NCBI RefSeq assembly: GCF_014257025.1
Contig: NZ_JACMSF010000026.1
Location: 1-64,000 of the forward strand
Direction of reading: 5' to 3'
DNA from: Streptomyces cupreus
GTDB lineage: Bacteria; Actinomycetota; Actinomycetes; Streptomycetales; Streptomycetaceae
Length of the DNA: 64,000 bases
The notes below the pieces were generated by a model that saw nothing but the letters and a program-made list of their open reading frames with translations, searched no databases and was not told the origin of the DNA. Both the position numbers and the translations under genes were made by a program. Below are positions 9,346-17,558 of the stretch, piece by piece (positions within the stretch are counted from its first letter, which is position 1; each line of letters opens with the position of its first letter).

Positions 9346-10458
9346 ATGGAGAACGTACTGCGCCCGCTGATCGTCATCGGTGGCTCGGTCGTGCTCACGC
9401 TGCTCATCGGGTGGGCCACAGACCTGCTGCTGCGCAAGGCCGACGCACGGCACGGCGAGACCCCGCTGTGGGGGCTGCTGCGCCGCGCCCGCGTCCCCTA
9501 CCAGCTCGTGCTGTGCGCGGCCCTGTTGAGAGGGTCGTACGACTCGGCGAAGGTGCTGGAGGAGCACCGGGTCGGGATCGGGCAGATCCTGACGCTGGTG
9601 CTGATCGGCTCGGCGGCCTGGCTGGTGATCCGGATCGCGGCGGCGATCGTCGAGACGACGTACACCCGCTACGCCCGCGCCCACCGCGACCCGGCCCGGG
9701 TCCGGCGGGTACGGACCCAGGTGACGCTCATCACACGCGTGGTGGCGGCGGTGGTCGGCGTGGTCGCGGTGGCCGCGATGCTCCTGACCTTCCCCGCGAT
9801 GCGCGCCGCCGGCGCCTCGCTGCTGGCCTCGGCGGGCATCCTCGGCATCGTCGCGGGGGTGGCCGCCCAGTCGACGCTGAGCAATATGTTCGCCGGGCTC
9901 CAGATCGCCTTCGGCGACATGGTGCGCATCGGGGACACGGTCGTGGTGGACGGCGAGTGGGGCACGGTCGAGGAGATCACGCTGACCTTCCTCACGGTCC
10001 GTACCTGGGACGAGCGCCGCATCACGATGCCCGTCTCCTACTTCACCTCCAAGCCGTTCGAGAACTGGTCCCGGGGCGGCGCCCAGATGACCGGCATCGT
10101 CTACTGGCACCTGGACCACTCCGCGCCGGTGGACCTGATGCGCGAGAAACTCCGCGACATCCTGCGCGAGTGCCCGGCCTGGGACGGCCGCGCGTGCGAT
10201 GTGTCGGTGACGGACTCCACCCCGAACACCATGGAGGTACGGGCGTTGGTGACGGCGAAGGACGCGGACGACATCTGGACGGTACGGGTGACGGTCCGCG
10301 AACAGATGATCGCCTGGCTGTCGACGGCGCATGCGTACGCGCTCCCCCGGGTCAACACAGCGGACGCGGCCCTGCCGCCAGGCCTCACGCCCCCGCCCCG
10401 CTCACCGGACGGCTCCCCCTCCCGGCGAGCCCACGAGCCGCCCAGGACGAGTCGCTGA
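9346..10458 (+). CDS. Mechanosensitive ion channel, MscS family
   Basis: A 370-residue membrane protein. Hydrophobic segments lie at about residues 6-25, 80-102 and 125-148. The Gly/Ala-rich pore helix is around residues 145-175 (ASAGILGIVAGVAAQSTLSN), followed by the MscS beta domain with GDMVRIGDTVVVDGEWG and then a cytoplasmic alpha/beta domain. Such channels release solutes during hypo-osmotic shock. The C-terminal 30 residues are Pro/Arg-rich and probably disordered. The 29-bp spacing to the divergent hydrolase start suggests a very short leader. Confidence 0.92.
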   Translation: MENVLRPLIVIGGSVVLTLLIGWATDLLLRKADARHGETPLWGLLRRARVPYQLVLCAALLRGSYDSAKVLEEHRVGIGQILTLVLIGSAAWLVIRIAAAIVETTYTRYARAHRDPARVRRVRTQVTLITRVVAAVVGVVAVAAMLLTFPAMRAAGASLLASAGILGIVAGVAAQSTLSNMFAGLQIAFGDMVRIGDTVVVDGEWGTVEEITLTFLTVRTWDERRITMPVSYFTSKPFENWSRGGAQMTGIVYWHLDHSAPVDLMREKLRDILRECPAWDGRACDVSVTDSTPNTMEVRALVTAKDADDIWTVRVTVREQMIAWLSTAHAYALPRVNTADAALPPGLTPPPRSPDGSPSRRAHEPPRTSR

Positions 10459-10476
10459 GGGTGCCGGCGCGCTCAG

Positions 10477-10946
10477 CTACACAGCGCGCCGCATCGACCG
10501 GTGCGGAATCCCCGCGTCGGGGAACTCCGGCCCGTACGCCTCGTACCCCAACCGCTCGTAGAACCCCAGCGCCTGGGTCTGCGCGTGCAGATCCACCGCC
10601 CTGAGCCCACGCGCGCGTGCCGCGTCCTCGATGGCCCGCACCAGCGCCGCGCCGACCCCGAGCCCGCGCGCCGCCTTGGTCACCGCGAGCCGCCCGAGCG
10701 AGCCCACGGACAGGTCGCCGTCGACCTTCGCCACGGCGGCCTCGCCGTACAGCAGGCGCCCGGCCCCGAGCGGCACCCCGTCCTGCGCACGGCCAGCACA
10801 TGCACCGCTACGGCGTCGTAGGCGTCGTACTCCAGCTCCTCGGGCACACCCTGCTCGACGACGAAGACCTCCCGGCGCACCGCGAAGCACGCCTCACGGT
10901 CGGCGGTCTCCGACGCGACCCGCACGACGTACGGCTCCGGGGTCAT
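10477..10946 (-). pseudogene. GNAT N-acetyltransferase, interrupted by a -1 frameshift
   Basis: Reading from the ATG at 10944-10946, the first 50 or so codons (MTPEPYVVRVAS...) match the start of a GNAT domain. The rest of the domain (LAVTKAARGLGVGAALVRAI, FYERLGYEAYG) is in another frame and ends at the TAG at 10477. The break is near 10785-10795, where the minus strand reads GTGCGCAGGACGGGGTG; one extra base (for example CGCGAGGAC) would restore a continuous 156-residue protein. The total of 470 bp is one short of a multiple of three. The start overlaps the rluD stop (ATGA), so this was the second gene of a coupled pair. It may be a real lesion or a sequencing error in a G/C run. Confidence 0.85.
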
Positions 10947-11887
10947 CCGTAGGTCTCCTCGCGCACCTGGTCCAGGGCCTGCTGGAGGTCGTCGGGGTAG
11001 TCGCAGGACAACTCCACCCACTGCCCGTCCCCGGGGTGCTCGAAGCCGAGCCGGACGGCGTGCAGCCACTGCCGGGTCAGCCGCAGGCGCTTGGCGAGCG
11101 TCGGGTCGGCGCCGTAGGTCAGATCGCCGACGCAGGGGTGGCGGTGCGCGGCCATGTGGACGCGGATCTGGTGGGTGCGGCCGGTCTCCAGCTTCACATC
11201 GAGCAGAGAGGCCGCGCGGAACGCCTCGATGAGGTCGTAGTGCGTGACGGACGGCTTGCCGTCGGCCGTGACCGCCCACTTGTAGTCGTGGTTCGGGTGC
11301 CGTCCGATGGGCGCGTCGATGGTGCCGCTGGTCGGATCGGGGTGCCCCTGGACCAGCGTGTGGTACCGCTTGTCGACCGTGCGCTCCTTGAACTGGCGCT
11401 TCAGCGACGTGTACGCGTACTCGGACTTGGCGACGACCATCAGACCCGACGTACCGACGTCGAGCCGGTGCACGATCCCCTGCCGCTCGGCGGCACCGGA
11501 CGTCGAGATCCGGTACCCGGCGGCCGCGAGACCGCCGATCACGGTCGGCCCGGTCCAGCCCGGCGACGGATGCGCGGCGACCCCGACCGGCTTGACGATC
11601 ACGACCACGTCATCGTCGTCGTGCACGATCTCCATGCCCTCGACCGGCTCGGCCACCACCTGCACCGGCGCGGGCGCCTGCGGCATCTCGACCTCGAGCC
11701 AGGCACCTCCGCGCACACGCTCGGACTTGCCGACAGCCGCGCCGTCGACCAGCACCTTGCCCGCCGCTGCGAGCTCCGCGGCCTTGGTACGGGAGAAGCC
11801 GAACATGCGGGAGATGGCGGCGTCGACGCGCTCGCCCTCCAGGCCGTCCGGCACGGGCAGGGTACGGATCTCGGGAATCGTGCTCAC
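10943..11887 (-). CDS. rluD: RluA/RluD-family pseudouridine synthase
   Basis: A 314-residue RNA pseudouridine synthase. An S4 RNA-binding domain (residues 15-75, RVDAAISRMFGFSRTKAAEL) is followed by the catalytic domain with HRLDVGTSGLMVVAK near residue 140, whose Asp is the catalytic residue. RTHQIRVHMA near 240 is the second family signature. It is likely to modify large-subunit rRNA, as RluD does in E. coli. The GTG start is at 11887. It lies 43 bp downstream of lspA on the same strand, and overlaps the GNAT gene by four bases. Confidence 0.93.
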   Translation of the reverse strand: MSTIPEIRTLPVPDGLEGERVDAAISRMFGFSRTKAAELAAAGKVLVDGAAVGKSERVRGGAWLEVEMPQAPAPVQVVAEPVEGMEIVHDDDDVVVIVKPVGVAAHPSPGWTGPTVIGGLAAAGYRISTSGAAERQGIVHRLDVGTSGLMVVAKSEYAYTSLKRQFKERTVDKRYHTLVQGHPDPTSGTIDAPIGRHPNHDYKWAVTADGKPSVTHYDLIEAFRAASLLDVKLETGRTHQIRVHMAAHRHPCVGDLTYGADPTLAKRLRLTRQWLHAVRLGFEHPGDGQWVELSCDYPDDLQQALDQVREETYG

Positions 11888-11930
11888 CCGTCGAGTATGC
11901 CGGACGGGTGAGACACTCCCGACCGCGCGC

Positions 11931-12530
11931 TCAGCCCTTGTGGACGGTGCCGTCCGGGTCGAGCCCCTTGAACGACAGCAGCACGATCAGGATGCCGCCG
12001 CACACGATCGCCGAGTCCGCGAGGTTGAACACCGCGAAGTGCTTGGGCGCGATGAAGTCCACGACCGCGCCCTCGAAGACGCCCGGCGAGCGGAAGATCC
12101 GGTCGGTGAGATTGCCCAGCGCACCGCCCAGCAGCAGACCCAGCGCGATGGCCCAGGGCAGGCTGTAGAGCTTGCGGGCGAGCCGGGCGATCACCACGAT
12201 CACGGCCGCCGCGATCACCGTGAAGATCACGGTGAAGGCCTCGCCGAAGCCGAAGGCCGCGCCGGCGTTGCGGATCGCCTCGAACTTCAGCCAGTCCCCG
12301 ATGATCTCGATGGGCTCATGATGTTCAAGCTCGGCCACCACGATCATCTTGCTGATCAGGTCGAGGGCGTACGCGAAGGCGGCGACCGCGAACAGCACGG
12401 CGATCCGCCGCTTCCCCTTGGGCCGCGCCTCGCCGCCCCCCTGTCCCTGCGGACCGGATGACTGCTCCGGCTCGGCCTCAGCCCCGTCCGGGGATTCCGG
12501 CGTACCGATGATGCGCTCCGCCTCTGCCAC
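11931..12530 (-). CDS. lspA: Lipoprotein signal peptidase (signal peptidase II)
   Basis: The membrane aspartyl protease that cleaves prolipoprotein signal peptides. It is 199 residues long because of a charged, Gly/Glu/Pro-rich N-terminal extension of about 43 residues not found in E. coli LspA. Four membrane segments follow. The catalytic aspartates are in GNLTDRIFR (about residue 140) and FNLADSAI (about residue 172); the intervening VVDFIAPKHFAVFN fits the family pattern. The GTG at 12530 is the only good start in reach. It lies immediately upstream of rluD, the usual pairing in actinobacteria. Confidence 0.95.
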   Translation of the reverse strand: MAEAERIIGTPESPDGAEAEPEQSSGPQGQGGGEARPKGKRRIAVLFAVAAFAYALDLISKMIVVAELEHHEPIEIIGDWLKFEAIRNAGAAFGFGEAFTVIFTVIAAAVIVVIARLARKLYSLPWAIALGLLLGGALGNLTDRIFRSPGVFEGAVVDFIAPKHFAVFNLADSAIVCGGILIVLLSFKGLDPDGTVHKG

Positions 12531-12591
12531 GTGAGTCCCTCAACCTAGGTACCTGACTGAGGACGAGGGTACGGCACGCCCGACCGGGCCT

Positions 12592-13686
12592 TCAGTACCG
12601 GCGTTCCTGCTTCTGCTTGCACTCCACGCACAGCGTCGCGCGCGGGAAGGCCTGCATACGGGCCTTGCCGATGGGGTTCCCGCAGTTCTCGCACAGCCCG
12701 TAGGTGCCCGAGTCCAGCCGCTCCAGGGCGCGCTCGGTCTGGATGAGCATCTCCCGCGCGTTGGCGGCGAGCGCAAGCTCGTGCTCCCGCGTGATGTTCT
12801 TCGTGCCGGTGTCGGCCTGGTCGTCGCCGGCACCGTCCCCCGAGTCCCGCATGAGACCGGCGAGCGACTGCTCGGAGGAGGTGATCTCGGCCCGCAGCCG
12901 CTCCACCTCGGACAGCAGCTCGGCGCGCGCCTCCTCGACCTCCCCCGGGGTCCAGGGGTCCTCACCGGGGCGCACCGCGAGCTCGCCCGGCTCCACCGCC
13001 GCGGAGACGCGTGCCTTGGGAACGGCGGTCTTCGCCGCCGTGGCCGTGCCAGGAGTCTTCTTCGCAACCACCGTCGTGGCTCCCGTCTGCTCCGCGGCCT
13101 CGGCCGCGCCCGCCTTCTTGGCCGTACTCTTCTTGGCCGCGCTCTTCTTCTCGGCGGCGCTCTTCTTGGCCACGGCTTTCTTGGCCGGAGCCTTCTTGGC
13201 CTCGGCCTTCTTGGCCGGAGCCTTCTTCGCCACTGCCTCCTTGGCCGCGGTCTTCTTCGCTACGGCCTTCTTGGCCGCCGTCTTCTTCGCTACGGCCTTC
13301 TTGGCGGCCGTCTTCTTCGTCGCCGCCTTCTTCGCGGTCTCCTTCTTCGCGGTCTTCTTCGCGGCCGCCTTCTTGGCCGCCGGTCTCACCGCCGCCTCCT
13401 CCTCGGCCGCCTTCTTCGCGGGAGCCGCCCTCGAAGCCGTCGCCTTCTTGGCGGCGGTCTTCTTGGCCGCACTCTTCTTCGCGGCGGTCTTCTTGCCCGC
13501 CGTGGTCCCGCCCTCCTCGGTGCCGTGCCCCCGCACGGTCTTCACCGGCTTCGCGGCCCCTCCGGAGCTCCTCGTGGACCCCCCGCGCGTGCTCTTCTTC
13601 CCGCTCACATCCTTGGCCGCACCGCCGGAGGCTTTCGTGGCCCTGCCGGACGCCGACTGCTGTACGGCGGTCTTCTTCGCCACCAT
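12592..13686 (-). CDS. DksA/TraR-type zinc-finger protein with Lys/Ala-rich histone-like region
   Basis: A 364-residue protein in two parts. The N-terminal 220 residues are built almost wholly of KKTAAKKAVAKK-type repeats like those of histone H1-like bacterial proteins and the tails of HupS-type HU proteins. The C-terminal 130 residues are a DksA/TraR-like domain: a coiled coil (EVERLRAEITSSEQSLAGLM) ending in a C4 zinc finger, CENCGNPIG...CVEC. The first part suggests non-specific DNA binding and the second suggests RNA polymerase contact. The ATG at 13686 follows GAAGGGG; an in-frame ATG 78 bases upstream is less likely. It lies 61 bp upstream of lspA on the same strand and diverges from ileS. 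Confidence 0.88.
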   Translation of the reverse strand: MVAKKTAVQQSASGRATKASGGAAKDVSGKKSTRGGSTRSSGGAAKPVKTVRGHGTEEGGTTAGKKTAAKKSAAKKTAAKKATASRAAPAKKAAEEEAAVRPAAKKAAAKKTAKKETAKKAATKKTAAKKAVAKKTAAKKAVAKKTAAKEAVAKKAPAKKAEAKKAPAKKAVAKKSAAEKKSAAKKSTAKKAGAAEAAEQTGATTVVAKKTPGTATAAKTAVPKARVSAAVEPGELAVRPGEDPWTPGEVEEARAELLSEVERLRAEITSSEQSLAGLMRDSGDGAGDDQADTGTKNITREHELALAANAREMLIQTERALERLDSGTYGLCENCGNPIGKARMQAFPRATLCVECKQKQERRY

Positions 13687-13983
13687 GGCCGCGGCCCCTT
13701 CACATATTGTGATCTTGCTCGCGAATCGTGCTGGGACGATAAATCGACTTGAGTCCCGCGGCAATGGGGCACACCGCCCGATTCGCCCGCCTCGCGGATG
13801 CCGCGCGGCCGACCTGCATGCGTATTGCCCAGCTCCCCGCCGGGTAATCCGCCGACCTCGGCGTCCCAGAATCCGAACACCCGTACCGCGCCATTCGGGT
13901 CATCGCAGGCCACACCCGGCCCTCGCCCCCGGACGCCGGAAAACCGGTCGGCCGCTGTCCCCGCGGCGCCGTACACTGGGCGC
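13687..13983. other. Divergent intergenic region between the DksA-like gene and ileS, with the ileS promoter
   Basis: No coding sequence is convincing here. A -10 hexamer TACACT lies at 13972-13977, placing the ileS transcript start near 13984; the -35 is weak. Promoter elements for the divergent DksA-like gene could not be assigned with confidence. Confidence 0.5.
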
Positions 13984-14281
13984 AGCGAGAAGCGTGGATG
14001 GGGACGAGTAGCGGCGTACGCAGCCCAGAGCGACCCGGGGACGGTGGAAGCCCGGGGGCGAGCGCGACGTGAAGATCACCCCGGAGCCGCCGGAAGAAAG
14101 CCCCATGCGGGCCAGTAGAACCGGCATCGCGACCCCAATGAGGGGGCTCACCGAGGCACACAGAGCGTCGGCGGGCCAAGGAGGGTGGTACCGCGGGAGC
14201 GCGCCGAAGACGGCGTAACGACAGACGTAGCTCTCGTCCCTCCGGACGGAAGGCAGCAAGTCCGCCGGAGGAAGCTCGCAG
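13984..14281 (+). promoter_or_regulatory. T-box leader (Ile-specific, translational type) upstream of ileS
   Basis: An RNA leader of about 298 nt that senses uncharged tRNA-Ile. The Stem I specifier loop shows AUC at 14075-14077 within GUGAAGAUCACC. The T-box core UGGUACCGCGG is at 14186-14196; its UGGU (14186-14189) can pair with the ACCA end of tRNA-Ile. CGTCCCT at 14235-14241 can pair with AGGG at 14182-14185. The overlapping CCTCCGG (14239-14245) is the exact complement of the ileS Shine-Dalgarno region CCGGAGG at 14265-14271. The two pairings exclude each other, so control is by hiding or freeing the ribosome-binding site, the type known from actinobacterial ileS. No poly-U terminator precedes the ATG. 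Confidence 0.93.
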
Positions 14282-17200
14282 ATGACAACGCCGACGTACC
14301 GCCAGGTACCCGCCCAGGTCGACCTGCCCGCCCTTGAGCACGCCGTGCTCGATTTCTGGCGCGAGCAGAAGATCTTCGCCAAGAGCCTGGAGCAGTCCGA
14401 GGGCCGCCCCGAGTGGGTCTTCTACGAGGGCCCGCCGACCGCCAACGGCATGCCCGGCGCCCACCACATCGAGGCCCGCGTCTTCAAGGACGTCTTCCCC
14501 CGCTTCCGCACCATGCGCGGCTACCACGTGGCCCGCAAGGCCGGCTGGGACTGCCACGGCCTCCCGGTGGAGCTGGCGGTGGAGAAGGAGCTCGGCTTCA
14601 GCGGCAAGAAGGACATCGAGGCGTACGGCATCGCCGAGTTCAACGCCAAGTGCCGTGACTCCGTGCTGCGGCACACCGACGCCTTCTCCGAGCTGACGAC
14701 CCGCATGGGCTACTGGGTCGACCTCGAAGAGGCCTACGTCACGATGGACCCCGAGTACATCGAGTCCGTCTGGTGGTCGCTGAAGGAGATCTTCAACAAG
14801 GGCCTGCTGGTCCAGGACCACCGGGTCGCCCCCTGGTGCCCGCGCTGCGGCACCGGCCTGTCCGACCACGAACTGGCGCAGGGCTACGAGACGGTCGTCG
14901 ACCCGTCCGTGTACGTCCGTTTCCCGCTCACCTCCGGTCCGCTGGCCGGCCAGGCCGCGCTCCTGGTCTGGACGACGACGCCCTGGACGCTGGTCTCCAA
15001 CACCGCGGTCGCCGCCCACCCCGAGGTCACCTATGTCGTGGCGACCAACGGCGAGGAGCAGCTCGTCGTCGCCGAACCGCTGGTCGCCAAGGCCCTCGGC
15101 GAGGGCTGGGAGACCACCGGCCAGACGTTCACCGGCGCCGAGATGGAGCGCTGGACCTATCAACGCCCCTTCGAGCTGGTCGAGTTCCCGGCGGAGGCGC
15201 ATTTCGTCGTCAACGCCGACTACGTCACGACCGAGGACGGTACGGGTCTGGTCCACCAGTCCCCCGCCTTCGGTGAGGACGACCTCAAGGTCTGCCGCTC
15301 CTACGGTCTGCCGGTCGTCAACCCCGTCCGCCCGGACGGCACCTTCGAGGAGGACGTCCCCCTGGTCGGCGGCGTCTTCTTCAAGAAGGCGGACGAAAAG
15401 CTCACCGAGGACCTCCAGCAGCGCGGCCTCCTGTTCAAGCACATCCCGTACGAGCACAGCTACCCGCACTGCTGGCGCTGCCACACCGCGCTCCTCTACT
15501 ACGCGCAGCCGTCCTGGTACATCCGCACCACGGCCGTGAAGGACCGTCTCCTCCAGGAGAACGAGAACACCAACTGGTTCCCCGACACGGTCAAGCACGG
15601 CCGCTTCGGTGACTGGCTGAACAACAACATCGACTGGGCGCTGTCCCGCAACCGCTACTGGGGCACCCCGCTGCCGATCTGGCGCTGCGAGGACGACCAC
15701 CTCACGGTCGTCGGCTCCCGCGCGGAGCTCACCGAGCTGACCGGCACCGACCAGTCGGACCTCGACCCGCACCGCCCGTACATCGACGACGTCACCTTCG
15801 ACTGCCCGAGTTGCGCGAAGACGGCCACGCGCGTGCCGGAGGTCATCGACGCCTGGTACGACTCGGGCTCGATGCCGTTCGCGCAGTGGGGCTACCCGTA
15901 CAAGAACAAGGAACTGTTCGAGTCCCGCTACCCGGCGCAGTTCATCAGCGAGGCCATCGACCAGACCCGCGGCTGGTTCTACACGCTGATGGCGGTCGGC
16001 ACCCTGGTCTTCGACAAGTCGTCGTACGAGAACGTGGTGTGCCTCGGCCACATCCTCGCCGAGGACGGCCGCAAGATGTCCAAGCACCTGGGCAACATCC
16101 TGCAGCCGATCCCACTGATGGACCAGCACGGCGCCGACGCGGTCCGCTGGTTCATGGCGGCCGGCGGCTCCCCGTGGGCGGCCCGCCGCGTGGGCCACGG
16201 CACGATCCAGGAGGTCGTCCGCAAGACCCTGCTCACGTACTGGAACACGGTCGCCTTCCAGGCCCTGTACGCCCGTACGTCGAACTGGGCGCCCTCCGCC
16301 GCGGACCCGGCCCCGGCCGACCGTCCGCTGCTGGACCGCTGGCTGCTGTCCGAACTCCATGCGCTCACCGACCAGGTGACGCAGGCTCTGGAGGCGTACG
16401 ACACCCAGCGCGCCGGCAAGCTGCTCTCGGCGTTCGTCGACGATCTGTCGAACTGGTACGTCCGCCGCTCGCGGCGCCGGTTCTGGCAGGGCGACAAGGC
16501 CGCGCTGCGCACGCTGCACGAGGTCGTCGAGACGGTGACCAAGCTGATGGCCCCGCTGACCCCGTTCATCACCGAGCGGGTCTGGCAGGACCTGATCGTG
16601 CCGGTCACTCCGGGCGCCCCGGAGTCGGTGCACCTGGCGGCGTGGCCGGAGGCGGACCTCACCGCCATCGACCCGGAGCTGTCGAAGCAGATGGTGCTGG
16701 TGCGCCGCCTGGTGGAGCTCGGCCGTGCCACGCGCGCGGAGTCGGGCGTCAAGACCCGCCAGCCGCTGAAGCGTGCACTGGTCGCGGCGACCGGCTTCGG
16801 CTCCCTCAGCCCCGAGCTGCACACGCAGATCACCGAGGAGCTGAACGTCGAGTCGCTGGCGTCCCTCTCCGAGGTCGGCGGCAGCCTGGTGGACACGACC
16901 GCGAAGGCCAATTTCCGCGCCCTGGGCAAGCGGTTCGGCAAGCGCGTCCAGGACGTGGCGAAGGCCGTCGCGGGGGCCGATGCGGCCGCGCTGTCCCTGG
17001 CCCTGCGCGACGGCACGGCATCGGTCGAGGTCGACGGTGAGACGATCACCCTCGCCCCGGACGAGGTGATCATCACCGAGACCCCGCGCGAGGGCTGGTC
17101 GGTGGCGTCCGACTCGGGCGCTACGGTCGCCCTGGACCTGGAGATCACCGAGGAGCTGCGCCGCGCGGGCCTGGCCCGTGACGCGATCCGCCTGATCCAG

Positions 17201-17419
17201 GAGGCCCGCAAGAACAGCGGCCTCGACGTGGCCGACAGGATCGCGCTGCGGTGGCTCTCGACCGACCCGGCGACGGTCGCGGCCCTGTCGGGGCACACGG
17301 AGCTCATCGCCGACGAAGTCCTCGCGACGGACTTCGCCCAGGGCGAGGCGGACGACAGCTACGGCACCCCGTTCACGGACGAGGGCCTGTCCCTGACGTT
17401 CCGCCTGCGCAAGGCGTAG
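14282..17419 (+). CDS. ileS: Isoleucyl-tRNA synthetase (eukaryotic-like type, altered HIGH motif)
   Basis: Charges tRNA-Ile. The protein is 1,045 residues long, in the size range of the eukaryotic-like IleRS2 class. The class I signature normally written HxGH is GAHH here (residues 59-62, in GMPGAHHIEARV), with first and third positions exchanged. KMSKH is intact (residues 598-602). The CP1 editing domain lies between, with TTTPWTLVSN; the anticodon-binding domain follows from about residue 680. The gene is alone, under the T-box leader, and is followed by a strong terminator. It is the only ileS in the window and its locus is that of the housekeeping synthetase. The altered motif has been linked to mupirocin hyper-resistance in other IleRS2 enzymes; resistance here is an inference. 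Confidence 0.96.
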   Translation: MTTPTYRQVPAQVDLPALEHAVLDFWREQKIFAKSLEQSEGRPEWVFYEGPPTANGMPGAHHIEARVFKDVFPRFRTMRGYHVARKAGWDCHGLPVELAVEKELGFSGKKDIEAYGIAEFNAKCRDSVLRHTDAFSELTTRMGYWVDLEEAYVTMDPEYIESVWWSLKEIFNKGLLVQDHRVAPWCPRCGTGLSDHELAQGYETVVDPSVYVRFPLTSGPLAGQAALLVWTTTPWTLVSNTAVAAHPEVTYVVATNGEEQLVVAEPLVAKALGEGWETTGQTFTGAEMERWTYQRPFELVEFPAEAHFVVNADYVTTEDGTGLVHQSPAFGEDDLKVCRSYGLPVVNPVRPDGTFEEDVPLVGGVFFKKADEKLTEDLQQRGLLFKHIPYEHSYPHCWRCHTALLYYAQPSWYIRTTAVKDRLLQENENTNWFPDTVKHGRFGDWLNNNIDWALSRNRYWGTPLPIWRCEDDHLTVVGSRAELTELTGTDQSDLDPHRPYIDDVTFDCPSCAKTATRVPEVIDAWYDSGSMPFAQWGYPYKNKELFESRYPAQFISEAIDQTRGWFYTLMAVGTLVFDKSSYENVVCLGHILAEDGRKMSKHLGNILQPIPLMDQHGADAVRWFMAAGGSPWAARRVGHGTIQEVVRKTLLTYWNTVAFQALYARTSNWAPSAADPAPADRPLLDRWLLSELHALTDQVTQALEAYDTQRAGKLLSAFVDDLSNWYVRRSRRRFWQGDKAALRTLHEVVETVTKLMAPLTPFITERVWQDLIVPVTPGAPESVHLAAWPEADLTAIDPELSKQMVLVRRLVELGRATRAESGVKTRQPLKRALVAATGFGSLSPELHTQITEELNVESLASLSEVGGSLVDTTAKANFRALGKRFGKRVQDVAKAVAGADAAALSLALRDGTASVEVDGETITLAPDEVIITETPREGWSVASDSGATVALDLEITEELRRAGLARDAIRLIQEARKNSGLDVADRIALRWLSTDPATVAALSGHTELIADEVLATDFAQGEADDSYGTPFTDEGLSLTFRLRKA

Positions 17420-17427
17420 GCATGTGA

Positions 17428-17462
17428 AGGGCCCGGTCTCCAGTTCGGAGGCCGGGCCCTTT
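17428..17462 (+). terminator. ileS terminator
   Basis: AGGGCCCGGTCTCC pairs, across a short loop, with GGAGGCCGGGCCCT (14 bp, one G-T wobble), followed by TTTCC. It starts nine bases after the ileS stop codon. Confidence 0.88.
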
Positions 17463-17481
17463 CCTGCTGTCAACGCGAGTA

Positions 17482-17523
17482 AAAGGGGCGGGCCCCGGAT
17501 CGAAATCCGGGGCCCGCCCCTTT
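17482..17523 (-). terminator. Bidirectional terminator between ileS and divIVA
   Basis: A near-perfect inverted repeat with arms GGGGCGGGCCCCGGAT and ATCCGGGGCCCGCCCC around a CGAA tetraloop, flanked by AAAA on one side and TTTG on the other. It can stop divIVA transcription from the minus strand and read-through from ileS. Confidence 0.88.
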
Positions 17524-17558
17524 GAACGCTGCCGACGCCTAAGGCGTACTACTGGCCG

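Noticed and set aside
12704..14011. Plus-strand Ala/Phe/Leu-rich frame over the DksA-like gene
   Set aside because: It is the reverse of the Lys/Ala repeats; the minus-strand frame has the zinc finger and coiled coil.
13700..17473. A 1,257-codon open frame on the minus strand over ileS
   Set aside because: An antisense shadow of ileS; no domain and abnormal composition.
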